This document shows, piece by piece, positions 11,101 through 17,018 of a stretch of 64,000 nucleotides of DNA (positions are counted from its first letter, which is position 1; each line of letters opens with the position of its first letter). Where the stretch lies: NCBI RefSeq assembly GCF_003944765.1, contig NZ_RWIU01000001.1, positions 744,001 through 808,000 on the forward strand, in the 5' to 3' direction. The notes beneath the pieces are model-generated. The model had not been told where the DNA came from. It saw only the letters and a program-made list of their open reading frames with translations, and did not search any database. The position numbers and the translations under genes were made by a program. The DNA is from Hymenobacter perfusus (GTDB lineage Bacteria; Bacteroidota; Bacteroidia; Cytophagales; Hymenobacteraceae).

Positions 11101-12625
11101 GGACCCACGCGCTGCTTTGGCCCGGAAAGGCCAGCCCACGGACGCTCAGGACCAATCCGCCGCCGCTGATTCCAGCAAAGGCCCGGAGCTGCGGTTCCTC
11201 AAAGCCGTTCTTCGCTCCCTGATGACGGCCCGCTCCCTCAACTTTACCTACTCCCGCTCCAACGGCACCCTGCTGCCCGGCTATCTGCCCCGCACCCGCT
11301 TCTTCGGGCTGGACAATGGTTTCGATGCGCCGGGCGTACCCTTCCTGCTGGGCCGGCAGGAAGACCTGGATGGCCTGTTCCGACGCGCCTACACCAACGG
11401 ATGGTACACTTCCGAAAGCCAGTACCTGAATACGCCGCTCAGTTCCCTGCTGACCGAGGCCCTGACGTTGCGCACCACCCTGGAGCCCTTCCGCGACTTT
11501 AATATTCAGCTGGATGCCCGCCGCAACCTGGTGCGCAACCGGGAAGTATTCTACCGCACCTCAGTCGATACGACTACTCTGCTGCCGATTGGCCCTCTTC
11601 CTACAGCCAGCAATGCGCTAGGGTCGGGAACCTTCACTACCTCCTTCATCTCCATCCAGACGCTGTTTGGCGACCTGAGCAGCGGGGGCGAAAAATCGGA
11701 AGCATTCCAGCGCTTCGTGGATAACCGGGTGGCAGTGCAGCAGCGGCTGCAGCAGGACCGGCTGAACCAGGCTGGTAATTACGGTTTCAACTCACAGGAT
11801 GTGTTGCTCCCGGCTTTCCTGGATGCGTACCGGGGCAAGTCGTCGGATAGCTACAAGTCCAAGAAGTTCAACCCCTTCTCCCTGCTGCCCGTACCCAACT
11901 GGACAATCCAGTACAACGGGCTGGCGGAATTGCCCTTCATTCAGCGCTACTTCCGCTCGTTCACCCTGAACCACGCGTATTCCTCGGCCTACAACATTGC
12001 TAACTACACCACCTCGGCTAATTACCAGCGCGAGCCGGAAGGCTTGTCGGAAGTGCTCAACTCGGCCAATCAGTTTGTGCCGTATTACATTCTGGGGCAG
12101 GTAAGCATTGCCGAGCGGCTGGCTCCGCTGTTGGGCGTGAATTTCCAGACCACCGGCAAATTGACGGGCCGTCTGGAATACCGCATCGACCGCACCATCG
12201 GCCTGAACACCACCAATGCCCAGGTAACCGAGCTGCACCGCACCGATATGGTTATTGGCGTGGGCTTCGTGACCAACCGCCTCAAGCTGCCCTTCCGGGT
12301 AGGCGGTGAGCAGCGGATTCTGCGCAACGAAATCAACGTCCGCCTCGACATGAGCATCAGCGACAACTACGCCGTGCAGCGGGCTATTCTGGACGTGGTG
12401 GACCCACTGAATGGCTCTACCGGCAGCAAAGGCCGCGCCTCCAGCATCGTCACCAGCGGCACCCGCCAGATTCAGCTGCGGCCCACCGTCGACTACGTGC
12501 TCAACCAGCGTCTGAACCTGCAGTTCTTCTTCACCCAGAACATCACGGAGCCCCGGGTAGAAAACGCCTTCCGCAACACGGCCACCGAAGGCGGCATTCA
12601 GCTCCGCTACAGCTTGTCGCAGTAG
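5144..12625 (+). CDS. sprA: T9SS outer-membrane translocon and gliding protein SprA
   Basis: SprA (Sov in Porphyromonas) forms the very large outer-membrane barrel through which type IX cargo leaves the periplasm, and is also needed for gliding in motile species. The product of 2493 residues matches the family size. A signal peptide begins MNTGKKSLAASMVAVVSLVAW. The sequence is rich in alternating aromatic/polar strands typical of the barrel, with family landmarks such as GAVTLRMGYRGN and the repeated cell-surface SprA N-terminal segments. The chosen start is a TTG; an ATG 11 codons downstream (5177) would weaken the signal peptide. At least four T9SS cargo genes occur in this window, so this is their likely exporter. 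Confidence 0.95.
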   Translation: MNTGKKSLAASMVAVVSLVAWWSQAKPLGGMAAPFAMRQLWSDWLPGVARMPRPAAGFSPDTPRTDTTRYRPSTRPRVAPADRIGTPFSPQRRRSPLVLPLPSNVQLDVQADDSLQNFDIQEKIGPEFNFRDPSRMTFEEYSRWQQQQAVRDYFRQRSNGGVAGDQNQADNRRLIPKIYLGPMADRIFGGSYVDIRPQGAVTLRMGYRGNRNENPTLTLRQQRVGDFQYDQNLNLNLSGQIGEKLKLTFNYDTRAAFDFENNMKLDYTGYETDIIRKIELGNVSLPLNNSLITGGQNLFGVKAQFQFGRLGVTTLASTLRGQADEVRIQNGGQSRAFEIKASQYERDRHFFLSQAFRDRYDASLRNLPTVQSGVEITYLEVWVTNDNRQSDNLRNVVTLMDVAEPRRLYRDDFLKPAGPNALAENNANTLLSQIQNSAGYRGNLTADNVLAGPGLGLEKNKDFEHVRARKLDPREYTYNAQLGYLSLNTQLLPEQVLGVSYQYIYNGKTYTVGEVQSNYTQVGQDEVIFLKMLKATNPGVGLADPTQNPQNPQLLTRNLPTWDLMMKNIYPLNANQLNRDNFQLQLIYKDDITGVDLISLKEGQRIANKPLIEVLNLDNVNPNNDRNPDGNFDFFPGITIDTELGRIIFPEVQPFGSYLAAQFDTTASASELELARKYVYRELYNQVQSDAQQRQEKDKFYLRGRYQATSTDEISLPGIGIAEGSVRVFAGSTLLQEGTDYQVFYDQAKVKILNPSYLNSANELRVEFEKNALVQVQPRKLLGARFDYRVSPDMNFGATILHLRENQAPGINRVNIGDEPGNNTIYGFDVNVRRESRALTKYLDALPFLSTKEISTVSFSGEFAQLLPGQSKLGSGDSGGENGVSYLDDFENARTPYTLGGVNSATTWRLASTPQPLVGSAQGLAVAYNRAKLAWYTIDQTYYTNGQSKPNNIGVGDLKNHYVRGIKRTEVFPNRDVGTTGNSFETTLDLAYFPDQRGQYNYTPQFNPARPTFFSATTPAANLARYGGISREITFDTDFDNANVEFLEFWMMDPFLTGDNGKVTDSDGHDSNNNTGGDVYINLGSVSEDVLTDNNQYEFENGIPADPANLGVETVETIWGRVSRQPFLTDAFSASPGARARQDVGLDGVNDGDEQAKVPAYQGIADPAADNFRHHLDASYDQANAKVLARYKDFNGMEGNSPEGSQLSSTAFPDKEDLNRDNVLSDTERYYEYRLQLRPGQLEVGQNFIVDKITNNNTDTNGEPVTWYQFRIPVRQPDRAVGVPAGQDFGFKSIRFLRMYLTRWQQPVVLRMVQPQFVANQWRRYLNKLAEPGQTIVNPDTDADAFSISTVSIEENGISTTAADAIPYVLPPNIRRDREYGSSTVNRQQNEQSLRLVVDGLRDGFAKAAYKNISLNMLRYKRLRMFMHAESEQNNMDGKVRGFVRLGTDYIQNYYEYSRPLVMTRPGQKLVDEVWPLENRIDLPFQAFIDAKSARNKQASSGIDYTKPFVVALPDGSTITVVGNPDLSAVQGAMIGILNPKDDGINRSVTLWANELRVLDFDNESGWAATARFNTKLADVANITATGSFISTGFGGLQDKAQQRSTDNITRGDVNATVAVEKFFPEKLGLRVPVLVQAGIETRSPKYDPLDPDTKLEQSLEKFKTSEEKAAYRKEVIDQTSQRSISLLNVRKERTNVERKVQPYDIENFAVSYSLTERLHTDIRTDRDYTRTYTGALAYVYQATPKNYTPLAKLKALDSPYLAFLKEVNFTPLPSRFSFRADLDRRYNERFLQRTLEPGQVPVTDGIPGVFQKSFYFNRIYDLRWDLTKGLALDYTANNRAIVDEGVGRAIGSSDEAQRNRDQIRQNLFRNGGRTTNFNQTVALTYRLPLDKFPLTDWLSADARYAANYTWQAASTALTAPVYPAFPDSTQTRELNLGNTIQNNGELSANGKIDLVKLYNKVRFLNIINNAPPPAPRPREKDAAKLDPRAALARKGQPTDAQDQSAAADSSKGPELRFLKAVLRSLMTARSLNFTYSRSNGTLLPGYLPRTRFFGLDNGFDAPGVPFLLGRQEDLDGLFRRAYTNGWYTSESQYLNTPLSSLLTEALTLRTTLEPFRDFNIQLDARRNLVRNREVFYRTSVDTTTLLPIGPLPTASNALGSGTFTTSFISIQTLFGDLSSGGEKSEAFQRFVDNRVAVQQRLQQDRLNQAGNYGFNSQDVLLPAFLDAYRGKSSDSYKSKKFNPFSLLPVPNWTIQYNGLAELPFIQRYFRSFTLNHAYSSAYNIANYTTSANYQREPEGLSEVLNSANQFVPYYILGQVSIAERLAPLLGVNFQTTGKLTGRLEYRIDRTIGLNTTNAQVTELHRTDMVIGVGFVTNRLKLPFRVGGEQRILRNEINVRLDMSISDNYAVQRAILDVVDPLNGSTGSKGRASSIVTSGTRQIQLRPTVDYVLNQRLNLQFFFTQNITEPRVENAFRNTATEGGIQLRYSLSQ

Positions 12626-12641
12626 CCTTAGCCAGCACAGC

Positions 12642-12689
12642 GCAGATGGGCCGGTTATGTTCCGTAGGGGACATAACCGGCCCATCTGC
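12642..12689 (+). terminator. Strong terminator after sprA
   Basis: A perfect 19-bp inverted repeat (12642-12660 and 12671-12689) with a 10-base loop starts 16 bases after the sprA stop and is followed by a short T-rich tract. Confidence 0.8.
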
Positions 12690-12767
12690 TTTTCGCCCCT
12701 CCTGCCATCTGCCGCAACTCCCCGAATCTTCATGTGGGGGCGCGCTCGTAAACTGCCCTGCAACTCG

Positions 12768-12775
12768 TACTTTTG
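12768..12775 (+). promoter_or_regulatory. TAnnTTTG -7 element upstream of gcvH
   Basis: TACTTTTG lies about 55 bases before the gcvH start, after the sprA terminator, so gcvH probably has its own promoter. No clear -33 TTG is seen. Confidence 0.4.
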
Positions 12776-12830
12776 AGCCGGTACGCCACCGCGTTCCAGC
12801 CTTTTTCACCTCACTCTCAAGTACGCTCCC

Positions 12831-13211
12831 ATGAATTTGCCCGCCAGCCTGAAGTACACGAAAGAGCACGAATGGATTCGTGTGGAAGGTGACGTTGCCT
12901 TCATCGGCATCACCGACCACGCCCAGAAAGAACTCGGCGACATCGTGTATGTGGACATTGACACGCTCGACAAAGAAGTAGCTCAGAACGATGTATTCGG
13001 CACAGTTGAGGCCGTAAAAACAGTTTCTGACCTGTTCAGCCCCATCACCGGCACCGTACTCGAAATCAACGAGAAGCTTGACGGCAGCCCCGAGTTGGTG
13101 AACTCCGACCCCTACGGTGACGGCTGGATGGTGAAAATGTCGATCAGCAACCCGGCTGAGCTCGAAGGCCTCCTGGCTTCCGAAGCTTATGGTGAGCTGG
13201 TAGGCGCCTAG
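12831..13211 (+). CDS. gcvH: Glycine cleavage system H protein
   Basis: GcvH is the lipoyl-carrying shuttle of the glycine cleavage complex and can also serve as an entry point for lipoate. The 126-residue product has the standard size. The lipoylated lysine is in GTVEAVKTVSDLFSP (Lys63). The surrounding hybrid-motif fold (GDIVYVDI, LVNSDPYGDGWM) is intact. The ATG at 12831 gives the typical N-terminus with KYTKEHEW. No other glycine cleavage genes are nearby; a VanZ-like gene follows 30 bases later and may be cotranscribed. Confidence 0.97.
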   Translation: MNLPASLKYTKEHEWIRVEGDVAFIGITDHAQKELGDIVYVDIDTLDKEVAQNDVFGTVEAVKTVSDLFSPITGTVLEINEKLDGSPELVNSDPYGDGWMVKMSISNPAELEGLLASEAYGELVGA

Positions 13212-13241
13212 CCTCTACTGCTTCCGTTTATATAGCTGGCC

Positions 13242-13649
13242 ATGTTAGCTCCTGCGCCGCCCCTGCCACGCCGCCGGGCCCTTGTGGTCCTGCCGCTGGC
13301 GTGGGCGGCGTTTGTGCTGGTTAGCACCCTCACGCCGGCACGCGCCATGCCCGAAACTCCGCACTGGCAACTGTTGTCCTTCGACACTGCTGCGCATGCC
13401 TTTGTATTCTGGATGCAGGCAGTGCTGGCTGTTTTCTCGGCGCGGCGGCAGCGGTGGTTTCCTAGGCTACGGGCACAGGCCTTCCGCACCGTGTTCTTCG
13501 GCACAGTTGGCATGGGTGCCCTCATCGAAGTTCTGCAGATGCGTATGAACCTGGGTCGCAACGGCGAATGGTCGGATATGCTGAGTGACGCCCTAGGCGT
13601 GGTGATTGGCCTGGGCCTGATGTGGGCCACCCGTAGGTTCTGGCAATGA
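13242..13649 (+). CDS. VanZ-like family membrane protein
   Basis: A 135-residue protein with about four hydrophobic segments and the VanZ-like pattern: an N-terminal helix, HAFVFWMQAVLAV, a helix ending in GALIEVLQM, then NGEWSDMLSDALGVVIGL. The E-Q and D-x-x-x-D residues are the conserved polar positions of this family. Its biochemical role is unknown in this context; the name comes from a teicoplanin resistance accessory protein and should not be read as resistance. Its stop overlaps the next ATG (ATGA), indicating translational coupling with the M28 peptidase. Confidence 0.85.
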   Translation: MLAPAPPLPRRRALVVLPLAWAAFVLVSTLTPARAMPETPHWQLLSFDTAAHAFVFWMQAVLAVFSARRQRWFPRLRAQAFRTVFFGTVGMGALIEVLQMRMNLGRNGEWSDMLSDALGVVIGLGLMWATRRFWQ

Positions 13650-14944
13650 TACGCCGTCACCTACTTCTGTCCCTGACGGTGGGTGGCCTGGGTTGGGGTA
13701 TGCTGATGCCGGCTTCCTTGCAGGCGCAGAATATGCCCCGGGTCCGGCAGACCATTGCAACGCTGGCTTCGCCCGCCTTCCACGGCCGGGGTTACGTGAG
13801 TGGGGGCGAACAGAAAGCGGCGCAGTATCTGCAGCGGCGTTTCCGACAATCGGGTCTGCAGCCCCTAAGCCCCGATTTCTGCCAGCCGTTTACTCTTCCC
13901 ATCAACACCTTTCCCGGTCGCGCTGCGTTACAGGCTGATGGCAAAGCCCTACGTCCCGGCTTCGATTTCATTGCCGAGGCAGCTTCCGGCTCCGGCAATT
14001 TACACGGCTCCGTATACGAGCTCGACACGTTGATTTTCTCTCAATCAGCTGCGCAGACTACCTTCCTGGCCACTGACCTCCGGCAAACAGTGCTGGTGCT
14101 GCGCCAGCGTGATAATCATAAGCTTTCAGCCCTACCGGAGCCCGTTCAAAGCCACTTAGCTACTGCAGCGTCCCGCATTACGCTTGTTCCCAAACTCACC
14201 GCTACGCTGGCGGGCCAGCAATTACCGCAGCCGCGGCTGGAAGTATTAGCTACTGTCTGGCCCCAGCATGTTCAGTCAGTCCAGCTACAGCTTGATGCGC
14301 GCCTGCAACCGGCCTATCAAACCCAGAATATCATCGGCTATTTGCCTGGTCTGGCCCAGCCGGACTCCTTCGTGGTGGTGACAGCTCATTACGATCATCT
14401 AGGCCAGTTAGGAAAACACACCTACTTTCCGGGAGCCAATGATAATGCCAGCGGCACTGCTATGCTGCTGGAGCTGGCGGCACATTATGCCCGCCCCGAA
14501 AATCGCCTTGCGTATTCTGTAGTCTTCATCAGCTTCGGGGCGGAGGAAGCGGGCCTGCTGGGTTCCAAATACTTTACGGAGCACCCACTAGTACCATTAG
14601 ACCGGATTCGTTTTCTACTGAACCTTGACCTGCTGGGAACCGGTAATGAGGGCGCCACCGTGGTGAATGGCCGCGTATTCGCGCGTCAGTTTCAGCAGCT
14701 ACAGAACCTCAATACGGCCAATCACTACCTACCCTCCCTGGCCGCCCGGGGCAAAGGCGCCAACTCCGACCATTACTACTTTTCTGAGCGCGGCGTGCCG
14801 GCCTTCTTCCTGTATACCCGGGGTGGCATAGCTGCCTACCACGACATCCAGGACCGCGCTGCCACATTACCTCTGACGGCATTTACCAATACGTTCTGTC
14901 TGCTGCGCGACTTTTTGAATATGCAAGGCAGTAGTGCCAGATAG
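13646..14944 (+). CDS. Secreted M28-family zinc aminopeptidase
   Basis: A 432-residue exported peptidase. The N-terminus has a signal peptide ending near SLQAQ. A substrate/PA-like region is followed by the M28 catalytic domain with the expected two-zinc ligand set: TAHYDHLG (His), GANDNASG (bridging Asp), GAEEAGLLG (catalytic and ligand Glu), NLDLLG (Asp) and NSDHYYF (His). M28 enzymes remove N-terminal amino acids from peptides; the exact substrate is unknown. It overlaps the VanZ-like gene by four bases and ends before a bidirectional terminator. No T9SS sorting domain is present, so it is probably periplasmic. Confidence 0.9.
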   Translation: MIRRHLLLSLTVGGLGWGMLMPASLQAQNMPRVRQTIATLASPAFHGRGYVSGGEQKAAQYLQRRFRQSGLQPLSPDFCQPFTLPINTFPGRAALQADGKALRPGFDFIAEAASGSGNLHGSVYELDTLIFSQSAAQTTFLATDLRQTVLVLRQRDNHKLSALPEPVQSHLATAASRITLVPKLTATLAGQQLPQPRLEVLATVWPQHVQSVQLQLDARLQPAYQTQNIIGYLPGLAQPDSFVVVTAHYDHLGQLGKHTYFPGANDNASGTAMLLELAAHYARPENRLAYSVVFISFGAEEAGLLGSKYFTEHPLVPLDRIRFLLNLDLLGTGNEGATVVNGRVFARQFQQLQNLNTANHYLPSLAARGKGANSDHYYFSERGVPAFFLYTRGGIAAYHDIQDRAATLPLTAFTNTFCLLRDFLNMQGSSAR

Positions 14945-15024
14945 CTGCGAACAACAGCCGCGTTACCGGATTTAAGCATGGCCTTTACTGGTGTCAATGG
15001 AAAGCTGTAAAGAGCCATAGAACA

Positions 15025-15061
15025 AAAAGCCCCAACCTGTACCAGACAGGTTGGGGCTTTT
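15025..15061. terminator. Bidirectional terminator between convergent genes
   Basis: A perfect 16-bp inverted repeat (15025-15040 and 15046-15061) with A/T tails on both sides separates the M28 gene (+) from the secreted hypothetical gene (-). Confidence 0.88.
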
Positions 15062-15092
15062 GAATAAGAATTGTTTGGCTTGATGCCGAAAC

Positions 15093-15638
15093 TTAGCTGT
15101 TGGCTTTGAACGAGCCCATGATCTGCTTGGCTACGTTCTCCCACTCCGGCTTCTGACGGTCGGCGCAGGTGAAGGTGCACATCAGCAATTTACCTTCCAC
15201 ATCCGTGAAGAAAATCAGCTGGTACACTTCGTGGCCCAGTTCCGGCTTCATGAGTTCCATGTAACCTACTTTGCGGCCGTTCACTTCTTTCACGCCGTGG
15301 TTGAACCACTTCGCTTCCTTGAACTGCTTTGCGTAGATCTTGTAGAAGTTGTCCGAATACATGTCGATCATGTCCTGATCGGCCGTGTTATCGGTGTACG
15401 AGAAGGCAATGCTGGCTTCCTTGCTGTTGGTGTAAATAACGCTGGGGCGGCTCTGGGCTTTCGCGTAGTTAAAGTCCATTTGTTGCTCGCTCATCACCTC
15501 GAATCCTTTAGGGATGAGGATTTCTACCCGCTCGCTCAGTACACGCTTTTTGATCAGCTCTACTTCGGCGAAAGGACGGGCAGCCATCAGCAACAGCATC
15601 AGGCAGAAAACTTGGGCAGATAGTAAGACTTTTTTCAT
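15093..15638 (-). CDS. Secreted hypothetical protein, PsbP-like fold suspected
   Basis: A 181-residue protein; the ATG at 15638 gives a signal peptide (MKKVLLSAQVFCLMLLLMAA), while the frame is open further upstream without signal character. The mature part alternates strands and helices: an N-terminal strand pair around VEILIPKGFEV, a conserved-looking DNTADQDMIDMY helix, then VNGRKVGYMELM and YQLIFFTDVEGKLLMCTFTC. This pattern resembles the PsbP/DUF1795 fold of small exported proteins; that is inference from shape only. Function unknown. It is monocistronic and its upstream region is AT-rich. Confidence 0.75.
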   Translation of the reverse strand: MKKVLLSAQVFCLMLLLMAARPFAEVELIKKRVLSERVEILIPKGFEVMSEQQMDFNYAKAQSRPSVIYTNSKEASIAFSYTDNTADQDMIDMYSDNFYKIYAKQFKEAKWFNHGVKEVNGRKVGYMELMKPELGHEVYQLIFFTDVEGKLLMCTFTCADRQKPEWENVAKQIMGSFKANS

Positions 15639-15973
15639 AGTCGTAGGCTGAAAAAAGATGAGGGTCAAAAGCGGTTTGTAATCCAGCAAAGCAAAAAGCC
15701 GCTCTGTTTGGATAACACAATTTACGTAGAAAAATTTAAGCTGCAAGTATTTTACAAAAAATTAATCTGAAAACAGACTTGAATTTCGTGCGATACATTA
15801 CCAAAAAACCTGTTTCAGCCATCTGAAGCATGCTTTTCCTATTTTGATCTTCAAGACTACCAAAACAGGCAACCCCGAAAAATCCCAATAGTATATTGAG
15901 AATAGCCTATACGGCTTGTTACTCGTAAAGTTCTATTATCCGGGTTTCTTCAAGGGCCACAAGCTGTTGCCAC
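15639..15973. other. AT-rich intergenic region with no recognised gene
   Basis: About 335 bases between two minus-strand genes. It must hold the promoter of the secreted hypothetical gene. I see no clean TAnnTTTG element, RNA gene or repeat. Confidence 0.6.
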
Positions 15974-16870
15974 TTAGAGAATGTTGTTGACCTGTTCTTT
16001 GATTTTTTCGAGTTCTTCCTTCATGCTGACCACCAGATGCTGGATGGTAGAGTCGTTGGCTTTGGAACCAATAGTATTGATTTCCCGACCAATTTCCTGC
16101 GAAATAAACGCTAATTTCTTTCCGGTGGGCTCAGGCAGACCAGCCGTTTCGGTGAAGTAGTGTAAATGATTGATTAACCGCACCTTTTCCTCGGCGATGT
16201 CCAGCTTCTCGATGTAGTGCAACACCTCCTGCTCAAAGCGGATCGGGTTGAAATGTTCGTTGCCGGAAATATCGGCCAAATGGCTTTCCAGCCGCTGCCG
16301 GACCTGCTCGATGCGGGTAGGATCGTGGCGCTCCACCTCGGCCAATAGAATGCGGATGCGGTCCACGTAGCCCAGGATTTCGGTGGTCAGGGCCTGGCCT
16401 TCGTCGCGGCGGAATTGGTTGACGCGGTCCAGGGCCTGCTGCAACAGGGGCAGCAGCTCTTCCCAGGGTGTTTCTTCCTCTTCCTCAGTAGCGGCCGTGG
16501 CATCGGAGGGGATGCGCAGCGCGCCGGGCAGGGCGTGGGCTACGGCCGTTACCTGCTCCATACTCAGGCCGGTGGCCAGGCTTACCTGCAGCAACTCTTG
16601 GCAGGCAATGGTCACGGCGGCCTGATTGACTACGGAACCCTGCGCGCTCATTGCACGCGGGCGCGTAAAGTCCAGGTTCAGGTTCACCTTGCCGCGTTGC
16701 AGGCTTTTGGTAACCAGATTGCGGATTTCCAGCTCCCGGTCCTGCAGGAAGCGCGGCAGGCGCAGCGTCAGATCGAGGGTTTTGGAGTTCAGGGACTTGA
16801 TTTCGACGGTAGCGGCGTAGGAATCGGTTTCGCGGGTGGCGATACCGTAGCCGGTCATGGACTGGAGCAT
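15974..16870 (-). CDS. yicC: YicC-family endoribonuclease
   Basis: A 298-residue protein matching the YicC/YloC family, reported as an endoribonuclease involved in RNA turnover. The start is the ATG at 16870 because it yields the signature N-terminus MLQSMTGYG; the frame is open 14 codons further upstream. Landmarks: EIKSLNSKTLDL, RLPRFLQDRELEIRN, and the conserved C-terminal DUF1732 block GKKLAFISQEIGREINTIGSKA. An acidic insertion (TEEEEET, around residue 155) is a local peculiarity. In many bacteria yicC sits next to gmk; here it does not, as a TonB receptor lies divergently upstream. Confidence 0.93.
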   Translation of the reverse strand: MLQSMTGYGIATRETDSYAATVEIKSLNSKTLDLTLRLPRFLQDRELEIRNLVTKSLQRGKVNLNLDFTRPRAMSAQGSVVNQAAVTIACQELLQVSLATGLSMEQVTAVAHALPGALRIPSDATAATEEEEETPWEELLPLLQQALDRVNQFRRDEGQALTTEILGYVDRIRILLAEVERHDPTRIEQVRQRLESHLADISGNEHFNPIRFEQEVLHYIEKLDIAEEKVRLINHLHYFTETAGLPEPTGKKLAFISQEIGREINTIGSKANDSTIQHLVVSMKEELEKIKEQVNNIL

Positions 16871-16987
16871 GGGCAGAAATGGGCAAAGTGGGCGCAAAAG
16901 TACAGGTTTCACTCAGAAAATGAACCGCTTAGCTGGGCGGTAACACAAGCATAACGTGGCCGCAATATTAGCATAACAGGGCCGGTC

Positions 16988-16995
16988 TAGCTTTG
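16988..16995 (+). promoter_or_regulatory. TAnnTTTG -7 element upstream of the TonB receptor
   Basis: TAGCTTTG overlaps an upstream in-frame GTG at 16995. If used, transcription starts near 17002 and the ATG at 17019 is the true start with a very short leader. Confidence 0.45.
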
Positions 16996-17018
16996 TGAAA
17001 CCTTTTCAAGACCCTCGT

